A stretch of 40,646 nucleotides of DNA, from the NCBI GenBank assembly GCA_910575475.1, contig CAJTGD010000046.1, positions 1 to 40,646 of the forward strand, written 5' to 3'. Below the pieces are notes generated by a model. That model searched no databases. It was not told the origin of the DNA and worked only from the letters and a program-made list of their open reading frames with translations. Positions 15,345 through 23,960 of the stretch are shown piece after piece. Positions within the stretch are counted from its first letter, which is position 1. The number at the start of each line of letters is the position of its first letter. A program made the position numbers and the translations under genes. This DNA is from Lachnospiraceae bacterium (GTDB lineage Bacteria > Bacillota > Clostridia > Lachnospirales > Lachnospiraceae).

Positions 15345-15974
15345 ATGTTTGAAAATCTATTTTCGTCGATAAAAATAAGAGGCTTAACACTTGGAAACCG
15401 TATCGTTATGCCGGCAATGGGGACACATTTTGCAGATGAGGACAGTTATATAACACAGCAGCTGATAGATTATCATGTAGCAAGAGCCTTAGGAGGATGT
15501 GGATTAAACTTTATGGAATGTACATCCGTATGTCCGGATGCAACACATGCCAGACAGCAAGGAATTTCGGCTGATCGATTTGTTCCGGGGCATAAAAAAT
15601 TCACAGATGCAATCCATGTGGCAGGAGGAAAGTGTGCGATACAACTTTGGGCGCCAGGAGCAGGAGCTGGCTCCGACCCTAAATGCCGTATTTATCTTCC
15701 GGATGGATATGATGGAAAAAATAGCGCGATTTTTATTCCGCCTACGGCGAAAAGAGAAAATGACGGGACGATACCTGCTATAACGGCACAGGAACTGGAG
15801 ATGGTCATTCAATGGTTTGGAGAGGCAGCGGCTCGTTCTGTAAAGGCAGGCTATGATGTGTTGGAGTTTCACTGTGGACATAATTATCTGCCCCATACTA
15901 TGCTTTCTAAAGCATTTAATCACCGTACAGATAAATACGGCGGGAACTTGAAGTATGAAAAAGGATTGCGCTAA
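15345..15974 (+). pseudogene. Old-yellow-enzyme family NADH:flavin oxidoreductase, N-terminal third
   Basis: 209 aa against about 640-680 for the 2-enoate/2,4-dienoyl-CoA reductase-like family to which its style (ECTSVCP, IQLWAPGAG, EFHCGHNYLPHTMLS, RTDKYGG) belongs; BaiCD-type enoate reductases are similar. It has an intact start with GAGAGG upstream and most of the first half of the FMN barrel, then stops just after NHRTDKYGGNL. The rest of the barrel, the Fe-S cysteines and the FAD/NAD domains are missing. A hairpin repeat follows 30 bp later. Not functional as such an enzyme. Confidence 0.8.
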
Positions 15975-16004
15975 CGAACGGCATAAAATAATTCATGTCT
16001 AATT

Positions 16005-16038
16005 AAAAGGTTTCCAACTGTACGGTTGGAAACCTTTT
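16005..16038. repeat. Nested-hairpin repeat, copy C (end-to-end hairpin)
   Basis: AAAAGGTTTCCAAC and GTTGGAAACCTTTT form a perfect 14 bp stem around loop TGTACG. It equals the terminal repeat of copies A and B (CCAACTGTACGGTTGG) with nothing inside. The T-rich right arm may also terminate transcription of the truncated reductase gene. Confidence 0.7.
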
Positions 16039-16052
16039 AGAGTATAGGAAAG

Positions 16053-16400
16053 TGAGGAATAGATATATATCATTCAATCAGACCGGGACAGGTATGGCTG
16101 GACACAAATGGAAAGCGTATTCAGCCACACGGTGGTTCTGTTATGTATATTGACGGTGTTTATTATTGGTATGGGGAGAACAAGGAAAAGACTATTGGAG
16201 ACGGAGCCTGCTGGCATTGGGGTGTGCGCTGCTACGTCTCGACAGATCTGTACAATTGGGAAGATAAAGGATTGATCATTGAGCCAGATCTGGAGGATGA
16301 GGAATCCGGACTGCATCCAAAACAAATGATGGACAGGCCGCATATTATTTATAATAAAGATACAAAAAAGTATGTTTGTTGGTTAAAGATCATGAAGCAA
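16053..16400 (+). pseudogene. GH43-like glycosidase, N-terminal remnant
   Basis: The frame reads QVWLDTNGKRIQPHGGSVMY, then DGVYYWYGENKEK...CYVSTDLYNWEDKGLII...MDRPHIIYN..TKKYVCWLK, the first blades of a family-43-like beta-propeller. No ATG or alternative start lies at the expected 5' end (an in-frame TGA is just upstream, then ATA), and homology ends near 16400, about 115 residues in. The rest is replaced by the 3' end of the AraC gene on the other strand. Probably once part of the plant-glycan locus to the right. Confidence 0.7.
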
Positions 16401-16459
16401 GGCGGGCAGCAACGCGGGATAAATAGAAAAGTCATTCATTCTTTAAAAGCAGACACCGT

Positions 16460-17422
16460 TCACTTTCTACGGAATTCATTGGCCGACATCCCAACCTTAC
16501 TTTTAAAAAGACGGTAAAAATAATTCTCATCTGTGATCCCAACCATAGCTCCAATCTTATTTGCCGGAAGGGTCGTATTCAACAGTAATTTTTTCGCGCC
16601 TTCGATCCGGAGCAGGAGCAGATATTCTTTTGGGGAAAGTCCAAGGTGTTTTTGAAACAGCTTGCAAAGATAATATTTATTAATGCCGGAAAATTCCGCC
16701 AGATAATCCAATGTCAGAGGCTGCATATAATGCTGATCCATATAGGACAGAAGATAATGCAGATTTTCCGGGATGTTATAAACTGTGCGCTGATAACTTT
16801 CGGAGTGGCACAGGATCATCAGAAGAATGTGCTCCAGTTGGTGAGATATCTGCAATTCTCTGTATGGAAGAAGAGATTCATGCAGCGTAAGCAGCTTCTC
16901 CAGTTCTATCTGAAAATTATTTTCAGAAATTTCAAAGCTTACGATCTCATCTTTTAAAAACTGATCATAGATATAAGAAAACGGGGAACCGGAAAAATGA
17001 ATCTCACAATGATTCCAGGGCCCCCTTTTCAGATGGTACTCATGAGGCCTTCGGCAGTCGATGACATATCCCTGCTGTGGCCCCAGTGTGTATGTCTTTC
17101 CCTCATAGAATAACTCTCCCTCTCCCTCATAGGTATATTTTAACTGGTATGAATCCAGATATTTCCGTTTTGTAAAATAGGTCTGGACTTCATAGTATGT
17201 AAAACTCTGGATATACAGAAAATGTTCTTTCGCATAGGGTGATAAGGGTTTGTTTATTGCTGACCAGCCGATCCCGTCCAGGTTGTACGATGCATTTTGG
17301 ATAAAATCGGAAGCGTTGGTAACCTCCATAGAAACTGCGTCCTCCGCATTGCCTGCAAGAACATGTTCCCAGGAATGCTTTGAAAAGTCTGTGATATACA
17401 AATGGAAATTTTCAAATCTCAT
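16460..17422 (-). CDS. AraC-family transcriptional regulator of the rhamnoside locus
   Basis: 320 aa from ATG 17422, chosen because GGAAGG (plus 17432-17437) lies 9 nt upstream; the ATG at 17431 directly abuts that site. N-terminal cupin-like sugar-sensing region (about 60-170, GPQQGYVIDCRRPHEYHLKRG) and two C-terminal helix-turn-helix units (YLAEFSGINKYYLCKLFQKH, VGITDENYFYRLFKSKVGMS). It is divergent from alpha-rhamnosidase and symporter genes across a 190 bp spacer containing direct repeats, so it most likely activates them in response to a rhamnoside-derived ligand. Confidence 0.88.
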   Translation of the reverse strand: MRFENFHLYITDFSKHSWEHVLAGNAEDAVSMEVTNASDFIQNASYNLDGIGWSAINKPLSPYAKEHFLYIQSFTYYEVQTYFTKRKYLDSYQLKYTYEGEGELFYEGKTYTLGPQQGYVIDCRRPHEYHLKRGPWNHCEIHFSGSPFSYIYDQFLKDEIVSFEISENNFQIELEKLLTLHESLLPYRELQISHQLEHILLMILCHSESYQRTVYNIPENLHYLLSYMDQHYMQPLTLDYLAEFSGINKYYLCKLFQKHLGLSPKEYLLLLRIEGAKKLLLNTTLPANKIGAMVGITDENYFYRLFKSKVGMSANEFRRK

Positions 17423-17453
17423 ATGTCTCATCCTTCCAGTAATTTAGAAAGTG

Positions 17454-17559
17454 CAAGAAAATGCTTATGCTGTATGAAAAAGTACAGACAAGAAAATGCT
17501 TATTATTAACAAGAAAATCTCTGTTTTCCCTGAAATTATTATACTATACTTTTTGTATA
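17454..17559 (+). promoter_or_regulatory. AraC-type direct repeats and promoter of the rhamnosidase gene
   Basis: CAAGAAAATGCTTAT occurs at 17454-17468 and exactly again at 17489-17503 (35 bp apart); a partial third copy, CAAGAAAAT, begins at 17510, 21 bp (two helical turns) further on. AraC regulators bind such direct repeats. A TATACT -10 (17545-17550) has no good -35, as expected for an activator-dependent promoter. TATAC/GTATA forms a small dyad at 17545-17559. Confidence 0.6.
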
Positions 17560-17614
17560 AGTTAAAGTAAAACATGCTTATTTTAACAAAAAGAAAAGAA
17601 GGGATGAAGTAAAA

Positions 17615-20317
17615 ATGTTAAGAGTCGAACGACTAAAGTGCGAACATCTGGAAACACCCCGGGGGATTGAAACACAGCATCCTGTATTTTCCTGGACGCT
17701 GGCCAGTGACCGGAAGAATGTGACGCAGACAGCCTGCCGTCTCGAATTGCACAAAGACGGGGAGCTTCTCTGGGACAGCACAAAACAATGCACGGAACAA
17801 AGTATTTCACATGTATATGAAGGTCCGGAATTAGAAGCATTGACCACATACCGGTGGAAGGTGACTGTCTGGGACAACCAGGGAGAAACAGCAGACGCGG
17901 AATCGGAATTTATGACAGGCAGGCTTCAGCTGCCGTGGCGTGCTTCCTGGGCAGAGCCGGAGCAGGAACCCGCGTTTGGAAAACAAGGCGATTTTAACGA
18001 CGTGGAAGCAACCATGGGGGTCTCACAGCAGATCCGCGGCCTGGATGAGTATGAAGGATTTCAGCCGGTACAGTATCTGCGGATCCCCTTTACAGCGGAA
18101 AAGAAGGTAAAACGTGCGCTGGTCTGTGCGACAGCCCACGGGGTATATGAATTGTCCGTAAATGGGGACTCGGTGGATGACCGCCTGTTCGCCCCGGAAA
18201 TTTCATCTTATCAAAAAATACTGCAGTACCAGATTTACGATGTGACAGATTGTATTCATGAAGGAAAGAATGTCATTTCCGTGAAACTGGGAGACGGCTG
18301 GTGGACCGGGCGTGTCGGATGTATGGGGGATGCCTGCCAGTACGGCGATAAAACCGCGTTCCTCATGGAGGGTCAGATCGAATATGAAGACGGAGAGATA
18401 GAGTATGTGCTGTCTGACAACGCGGTATCCTCAACAGGCCCCCTTTTGGCGGCAGATCTGTTTGTAGGTGAAAAGTATGACGCCAGAAAAGAGAATGAGG
18501 GCTGGGATACCCCGGATTATGACGATTCCCAATGGAAAAAAGTGATCAAAAGAGATTTCCCTGTGGATCATCTTACCGCGCAGTATGGGAAACCGGTGCG
18601 GGTGATTAAAAGCTTTACTCCCCAAAAGATTTATACCGATCCCAATGGGGATACGATCATAGACCTGGGTCAGAACATCGCGGGATTTATGTCGTTTACC
18701 GTAGAAGCGCCGGCAGACACGGTGATCCGCATGGAGCATGCGGAAGTGGTAGATCAGGCGGGATGCTTTTATAAAAATATCATGGGGAAAAATAAAGACC
18801 AGATGGATATTTATATCACCAAAGACGGAAAGCAGACCTACCGGCCGGTCTTTACCTATCACGGTTTCCGGTATGTGCGCCTGAGCGGCTGGCCCGGGAC
18901 TCCGGCGGCGGTAGATTTTATGGCACATGTGGTATCAACGGATGTGGAAGATATCGGCTCCTTTGAAACGTCAGACCCACAGATCAATCGCCTACAGGAA
19001 AATATCTGGTGGAGCCAGGCGGCAAATACGGTTGCGATCCCCACAGATTGCCCGCAAAGGGAAAAAGCAGGATGGACAGGGGATGTGACGGTCTATTCGC
19101 CTACGATGTGTTTCCTGAGGGACGAGGAGGAATTTTTGACCAGGTGGCTTAGAAACTGCCGGGCAGAGCAGGAAGAAAACGGCGAAATCCCGACCGTGGT
19201 GCCGTTTCTTGACTGCTATAGGAAAATGAATCTGTATTACGGAACGGACACCTCCTGCGGATGGGGGGACGTGATCGTGGCGCTGCCCTGGTATCTCTAC
19301 AGGGCATACGGAAACAGGGAGGTCCTGGAAGAAAACTATCCTGCCATGAGAAAATGGATGCAGTATGTGCAGCGCTGTGCAGAGACAGAAATGCCGGAGG
19401 GATATGAAGCGTTTGACGAAGAGCGGAAGCAGCGTCAGAAATACCTCTGGAACACGGGCTTCCATTACGGTGACTGGCTTGTCCCGAGTATGGTGCTCAA
19501 TACCACGGATGATATGGCAATGATCAACACGGCTTATGCCACAAAAGATATCGTTGCCCCGGCTTACTATGCGTTCAGTACACGTCTTATGGGTAAAATT
19601 GCCGCCGTATTGGACTATCCGGAAGACGTAAGCTTCTATACCGGATTAAACGAAAAGATCCGGAAGGCCTTCGAAGAAGAATATATTGACGAAAACGGCC
19701 ATATTTCTACAGATATGCAGGGCGCGTATGTGTTGGCACTGGAAAATGACCTGGTCAGCGGTGGGCTGAGGTCAAAGGTGATGGACAGGCTGTTGGAAAA
19801 GATCAAAGAAAACGGCGGCTGCCTGGATACCGGATTTTTGTCTGTTCCGTTTCTGCTGGATGTACTGACGGACAATGGACATAGAGAAGAGGCTTATCAT
19901 CTGCTGTATCAGAAAAAATGTCCCAGCTGGCTGTATGAAGTAGAAAAAGGGGCTACGTCTATATGGGAGTCCTGGGGGGCAACCTCTGAAAATGGAGATA
20001 TTGGAAAATATTCTTACAACCATTATGCGTACGGCTGCGTCGGGGACTGGATGTACCGCAGACTTGCCGGATTGAACGCGGAGGAAGCCGGATACCGCAA
20101 GATCCGTATTGCACCTTTGTATGACTGCGGACTGGAGTACGTCAAAGGGTCGCTGATCACACCTTACGGATACGTGGAGTCATCCTGGAAGAAGAGCAAA
20201 ACCGGGATCTCGCTGAAAGTTACGGTTCCGGCAAATACAGGTGCGGTCATCCATCTGCCGGACGGACAGGCAGTGGAGACCGGCTCGGGAACATGGGAAT
20301 GGGATTTTTTAGACTAA
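17615..20317 (+). CDS. Alpha-L-rhamnosidase, GH78
   Basis: 900 aa, typical for the family. It releases terminal L-rhamnose from plant glycosides or rhamnogalacturonan by inversion. N-terminal Ig-like domain (EHLETPRGIETQHPVFSW is the usual opening), beta-sandwich domains with FAPEISSYQKILQYQ and LGDGWWTGR, then the (alpha/alpha)6 barrel with signature TDCPQREKAGWTGD (about 476-489) and a C-terminal beta domain. No signal peptide, so intracellular. AGAAGGGATGA precedes ATG. Symporter 12 bp downstream and AraC upstream form one locus. Confidence 0.95.
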   Translation: MLRVERLKCEHLETPRGIETQHPVFSWTLASDRKNVTQTACRLELHKDGELLWDSTKQCTEQSISHVYEGPELEALTTYRWKVTVWDNQGETADAESEFMTGRLQLPWRASWAEPEQEPAFGKQGDFNDVEATMGVSQQIRGLDEYEGFQPVQYLRIPFTAEKKVKRALVCATAHGVYELSVNGDSVDDRLFAPEISSYQKILQYQIYDVTDCIHEGKNVISVKLGDGWWTGRVGCMGDACQYGDKTAFLMEGQIEYEDGEIEYVLSDNAVSSTGPLLAADLFVGEKYDARKENEGWDTPDYDDSQWKKVIKRDFPVDHLTAQYGKPVRVIKSFTPQKIYTDPNGDTIIDLGQNIAGFMSFTVEAPADTVIRMEHAEVVDQAGCFYKNIMGKNKDQMDIYITKDGKQTYRPVFTYHGFRYVRLSGWPGTPAAVDFMAHVVSTDVEDIGSFETSDPQINRLQENIWWSQAANTVAIPTDCPQREKAGWTGDVTVYSPTMCFLRDEEEFLTRWLRNCRAEQEENGEIPTVVPFLDCYRKMNLYYGTDTSCGWGDVIVALPWYLYRAYGNREVLEENYPAMRKWMQYVQRCAETEMPEGYEAFDEERKQRQKYLWNTGFHYGDWLVPSMVLNTTDDMAMINTAYATKDIVAPAYYAFSTRLMGKIAAVLDYPEDVSFYTGLNEKIRKAFEEEYIDENGHISTDMQGAYVLALENDLVSGGLRSKVMDRLLEKIKENGGCLDTGFLSVPFLLDVLTDNGHREEAYHLLYQKKCPSWLYEVEKGATSIWESWGATSENGDIGKYSYNHYAYGCVGDWMYRRLAGLNAEEAGYRKIRIAPLYDCGLEYVKGSLITPYGYVESSWKKSKTGISLKVTVPANTGAVIHLPDGQAVETGSGTWEWDFLD

Positions 20318-20329
20318 GGAGGGAATACA

Positions 20330-21667
20330 ATGGAATTAAAGTTAAAAAATAAAATCGGATATAGCCTGGGAACGCTGGCAAAGGATCTGATCTCACCAAT
20401 CTGGGGAAGCTACCTGATGTTTTTTTACACGGATGTCTTTGGAATCAGCGGAACCGCCGCGGGACTCCTGCTCTTTGTGGCTCGGATATGGGACGCGATC
20501 AATGATCCTATGATGGGTGTGATCGTTGACAAGACAAAAACAAAGTGGGGAAGATACCGTCCTTATATCCTGATTGCGCCGATCCCATTATACATATTCG
20601 CGATCCTTACATTTACGGTTCCCAATCTGGCGCCGATGGGAAAATTGATATGGGCCTATGTGACCTATATTGGAACAGGTATGGCTTTTACAGCATATGA
20701 CGTTCCGATGTGGGGACTGCTTTCCACTCTGACAAGGTCAGAAAATGACCGCAACCAGATGATTTCTCTGCTGAGAAATGTAAGCACCGCAGGATATCTG
20801 GTTATGGTATATGCTACATTGCCGCTGGTATCTATATTGGGAAATGGAAGCCAGGCAGCCGGGTTCCGCAATCTGATGATCGTGTTATGTGTGATCTCGT
20901 ATCTGTTTGCCCTGATCTGCTTCTTCAGCACAAAAGAGCAGTATAACACAGAATCAAACGCGGCCTCCTTAAAAGATATGATAAAGTCCCTGATCATCAA
21001 CCGGCCTTTGATGGTGCTGATCATCTGCATGGCTGTGATGTATATTTTTATGAATATGCCGTCCGCGGTGGGTACCTATTTTATCATGTATAATCTGGGA
21101 GCTCCGGAGCTGATCGGAATCGGATTAATGATTCCCACGCTTGCGTCATTTATCGGTATTTTTATGGCACCTGCGGTAGCGAAAAAGCTGGGCGGAAAAA
21201 AGACGATCATTGTTGGATTCGCGGCATATTTTATTCTTGGTGTGCTCGGATTTTTCCTGGCTTCCAGTAATTTTTACGCATATGCGGCTGTCAGCGTCCT
21301 GCAGGGGATCTGCTGTGGGCTGCCAAATGTGCTGCTGTCCACGTATATTGTGGATTGTTCAGACTGGGCCGAATGGAAATACGGCGTGCGCTGCGATGGT
21401 ACGGCCTTCTCCTTACAGAGCTTCGCAATAAAAGCAGGTCAGGCATTGTCAGGAGCCATCGGCGGATTCGTTCTTGGAATGACAGGTTATGTTGCCGGAG
21501 AAGCAGTGCAGTCCGCGGCAGTCATTACCGGGCTGAGCGCGGCACGTTATCTGGCGCCTGCGGCTCTGGCAGTGATCACAGCGGGGATTATGATGCTGTA
21601 TCCGATCACCAGTGAATTAAAGGCGCAGATCACGAAGGAACTTGAAGAACGCCGTGCAAAAGAATAA
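20330..21667 (+). CDS. GPH-family sugar:cation symporter (MFS, MelB-like)
   Basis: 445 aa, about 12 hydrophobic segments. The opening KNKIGYSLGTLAKDL, the WDAINDPMMGVIVDKTKTKWGRYRPYI cation-site and loop region, and DVPMWGLLSTLT are GPH hallmarks. It probably imports rhamnosylated oligosaccharides or glycosides for the intracellular rhamnosidase 12 bp upstream, with which it shares transcription; AAGGAGGG precedes ATG. Exact sugar and cation cannot be read. Confidence 0.9.
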   Translation: MELKLKNKIGYSLGTLAKDLISPIWGSYLMFFYTDVFGISGTAAGLLLFVARIWDAINDPMMGVIVDKTKTKWGRYRPYILIAPIPLYIFAILTFTVPNLAPMGKLIWAYVTYIGTGMAFTAYDVPMWGLLSTLTRSENDRNQMISLLRNVSTAGYLVMVYATLPLVSILGNGSQAAGFRNLMIVLCVISYLFALICFFSTKEQYNTESNAASLKDMIKSLIINRPLMVLIICMAVMYIFMNMPSAVGTYFIMYNLGAPELIGIGLMIPTLASFIGIFMAPAVAKKLGGKKTIIVGFAAYFILGVLGFFLASSNFYAYAAVSVLQGICCGLPNVLLSTYIVDCSDWAEWKYGVRCDGTAFSLQSFAIKAGQALSGAIGGFVLGMTGYVAGEAVQSAAVITGLSAARYLAPAALAVITAGIMMLYPITSELKAQITKELEERRAKE

Positions 21668-21685
21668 AGTGTATTCGGATCATGC

Positions 21686-21721
21686 CTAGTACAATGTTGC
21701 ATTAATGCAACATTGTACTAG
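21686..21721. repeat. Perfect 36 bp palindrome, TA-bounded minimal element
   Basis: CTAGTACAATGTTGCATT joined to its exact reverse complement. The arms start GTACAATGTTGCAT, akin to the MITE end GTACAGCATTGCG, and both boundaries read CTAG. It looks like two terminal repeats with nothing between, sharing its right TA with MITE copy 2. Lying 18 bp after the symporter stop, it may also act as a terminator, though no T-run follows. Confidence 0.75.
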
Positions 21722-21880
21722 TACAGCATTGCGTAATTAACGGTGAATTCTGCACCTGCTATTTCTGCCAGTTCTGCGTTGTCGTCAATCAACGATGCAC
21801 CGCATCGCCTCTTTCCTCCGCCTTGTCCTGACAAAAATATCAGACACATTATTCACCATTATATACGCAATGCTGTACTA
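21719..21880. mobile_element. MITE copy 2 (inverted relative to copy 1)
   Basis: TA-GTACAGCATTGCG ... CGCAATGCTGTAC-TA, 162 bp with perfect 13 bp ends. It equals the reverse complement of 6551-6713 apart from one missing C and one G/A change. It shares boundary TAs with the palindrome on its left and the element on its right. Confidence 0.85.
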
Positions 21881-22089
21881 GTATAACTCACGATAATTAC
21901 CGCTACCTTACACGCAGGATAAATTTTCATGTGCAAGGAAGCAGAATGAGGCGATGCCGGTAGCTGTTGTCACAAGGAGGGACCCGCTTGCGGGAGGATT
22001 CCTTATGACCTAATCGTCGATTGAAGCTGATGCGGCAGATGAAAATTTAGACAAGTGAAAGGTGTGGATAATTATCGTGAGTTATACTA
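21879..22089. mobile_element. Second MITE family, 211 bp
   Basis: TA-GTATAACTCACGATAATTA (21879-21899) and its complement TAATTATCGTGAGTTATAC-TA (22069-22089) are perfect 19 bp terminal repeats with TA duplications and CTAG boundaries. A second internal pair, AAATTTTCAT with ATGAAAATTT, allows a long hairpin. No ORF. The ends differ from copies 1 and 2, so another transposase probably moved it. Confidence 0.8.
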
Positions 22090-22379
22090 GAACACAGATT
22101 ACACTGCCAATGCCTGTTGATGTTGGAAATGCAATCTATGCATATCTTTGTAATGGCAGGCCGAGTCCAATGACCTGCATATTTTTATCCGAACGAAAGC
22201 GCCGGACATTCCATTTTGAAGACTGCACCCATGATCTTTTGCTAGAATTCCTGCACCACCCGCACGAAAGAGGAAATGCTGAGACAACCTGTAATAACAG
22301 GCTTGCTGCCATCCGGGTCTATAATCTGCTTAAACAACGAGGATATACCATCAAAGATGATGTAGTTCCTGCTTCCTGA
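22090..22379 (+). pseudogene. Tyrosine recombinase fragments fused together
   Basis: Open frame to 22379. RTQITLPMPVDVGNAI..YLCNGRPS resembles a mid-catalytic stretch of tandem Xer/Tn554-like recombinases; RTFHFEDCTHDLLLEFLHHPHERGNAETTCNNRLAAIRVY resembles the N-terminal SAM-like domain of the next one. The order and the lack of the R-H-R-Y residues mean an internally deleted fusion. The ORF opens inside the neighbouring MITE, whose insertion removed or replaced its 5' end. Family call from pattern only. Confidence 0.5.
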
Positions 22380-22564
22380 TGAGTGTGTTGTGTCTATATT
22401 TACTTTTCAAGACCACCTTTTGTGATGGTTTATTTTCTATACCCTATTGTTCTTGGGTAACCTCTACTTCTGTGTTTCAAACTTCCCACCTATTATCATC
22501 CCAATTCTAATCATGCTTCACCTCGTTCCGCTGACGGTTCAATAACGGCATCCTCACTGTTTTC

Positions 22565-23917
22565 TCATACACTTTTTATTTCATCATTTCTCCCTAAAGA
22601 CAGTGCCTTCGTATATCGCGCTATTGTCAAAATCACATAAACTGCAACCAGCAATTCTGTAATTGGCATCGCAAACCAAACTGCATCCGCCCCTGCCACA
22701 GCCGGAAGGATGTAAATCAACATCCCGCTGACCACAGCGCCCCTGGCAACAGAAACAATAAAAGAAGCCATCGGTCTCATCAGCGCCTGAAAATAATAAG
22801 TAGAAAAAATATTAAGCGGGAGCAGCAAGAAAGATATGCCATAACTGCAAATAATACCCGGAGCAATGTCCAGTATTCCCTCTGTTGGCGTCATAAAAAT
22901 ACGGACGAAAAAATTGGGGACAAACACAGCAAGCGCCGTCCAAATCACCCCAAATACGGCCGCCGTACCTAATGCATATTTCAATATCTGCACAATCCGC
23001 CCTCCTTTCCCCGCGCCAAAATTCGCAGAGAGCATCGGCTGGGATGCCTGGCCGATGCTGTAAGCACAGCACTGGACAAACGTGCTGATATTGATGATGA
23101 TGCCATAGACTGCCATAGCATCCGTTCCCAGGTATCTTAAAATCTGTCTATTAAACAACATTGTAAGAATCCCCATTGCCACATCAATAAAAAAGGTGGA
23201 AAATCCGGTAATACAAATGGACTTCAGGATAAAAAATAATCTCACAGGCTTTACAATCCTCAAAGTATTCTTTTTACTACGAAAATGCGTCAGCATTACC
23301 AGCAGGGAAAAAACAGATCCCATGGCGGTTGCGAGTCCTGCGCCCAAAATTCCCATCCTCAGCACAAAAACAAAGAAGTAATCCCCAAATACATTAAAGA
23401 TTCCGCCAAACAGCACGGCCTTTGTTGCAAGGGCAGGATTCCCGTCGTTGCGCAGAAAGGCTGACATAAGCTGTGTAAACAGAAAACTGGGAACTACAAA
23501 CTTAACCGGAAGCAAATAACTCCTTGCCAGCGGAAGCAGCGTTTCTTCCGCCCCGAACAGCCGCAGCAGCTCCGCATCAAAAAAGACCGCAGCTAGCCAT
23601 GTAATGGCTGCCAGAACAGCCGCCCCGATAACCGCAGCAGTAAAGTATTCATTGGAACTTTTCTGATTCTGTTCAGATTCTCCACGCAATGTTGTAAAAA
23701 GCACAGAACCTCCGATTCCCATAAGCAGCCCAAGACTGTATATGATATTCCAGACAGGTGCAACCACTGCCAGCGCTGCCGTACCTTCCGGTCCTTGATA
23801 CTGTCCGACCATCGCCATATCCACCGCACCGTAAATGGACGAGATCAGCGCGCTTCCGAATGCCGCGGCCAGATATTTAAAATACATTGGTTTGATTTTG
23901 CCTGTAAGCAGATCCAT
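22565..23917 (-). CDS. MATE-family multidrug efflux transporter
   Basis: 450 aa from ATG 23917, preceded by GGAGGAAGGAAAC. Twelve hydrophobic segments; MDLLTGKIKPMYFKYLAAAF and DMAMVGQYQGPEGTAALAV are the usual opening of one Clostridial MATE group. It exports cationic drugs using a Na+ or H+ gradient. The frame is open upstream through the leader ORF at 24010, but the strong ribosome site favours 23917. A leader with an intrinsic terminator precedes it, implying inducible expression. It is not the pump truncated at 6377, whose N-terminus differs. Confidence 0.9.
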   Translation of the reverse strand: MDLLTGKIKPMYFKYLAAAFGSALISSIYGAVDMAMVGQYQGPEGTAALAVVAPVWNIIYSLGLLMGIGGSVLFTTLRGESEQNQKSSNEYFTAAVIGAAVLAAITWLAAVFFDAELLRLFGAEETLLPLARSYLLPVKFVVPSFLFTQLMSAFLRNDGNPALATKAVLFGGIFNVFGDYFFVFVLRMGILGAGLATAMGSVFSLLVMLTHFRSKKNTLRIVKPVRLFFILKSICITGFSTFFIDVAMGILTMLFNRQILRYLGTDAMAVYGIIINISTFVQCCAYSIGQASQPMLSANFGAGKGGRIVQILKYALGTAAVFGVIWTALAVFVPNFFVRIFMTPTEGILDIAPGIICSYGISFLLLPLNIFSTYYFQALMRPMASFIVSVARGAVVSGMLIYILPAVAGADAVWFAMPITELLVAVYVILTIARYTKALSLGRNDEIKSV

Positions 23918-23960
23918 ATTGTTTCCTTCCTCCTCTGATTTCTTTTTGATTCCCAAAAGT

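Noticed and set aside
22380..22564. Intergenic stretch after the MATE stop
   Set aside because: Only a weak stem (GACCACC with GATGGTTT) that may terminate the MATE transcript; nothing firmer to report.
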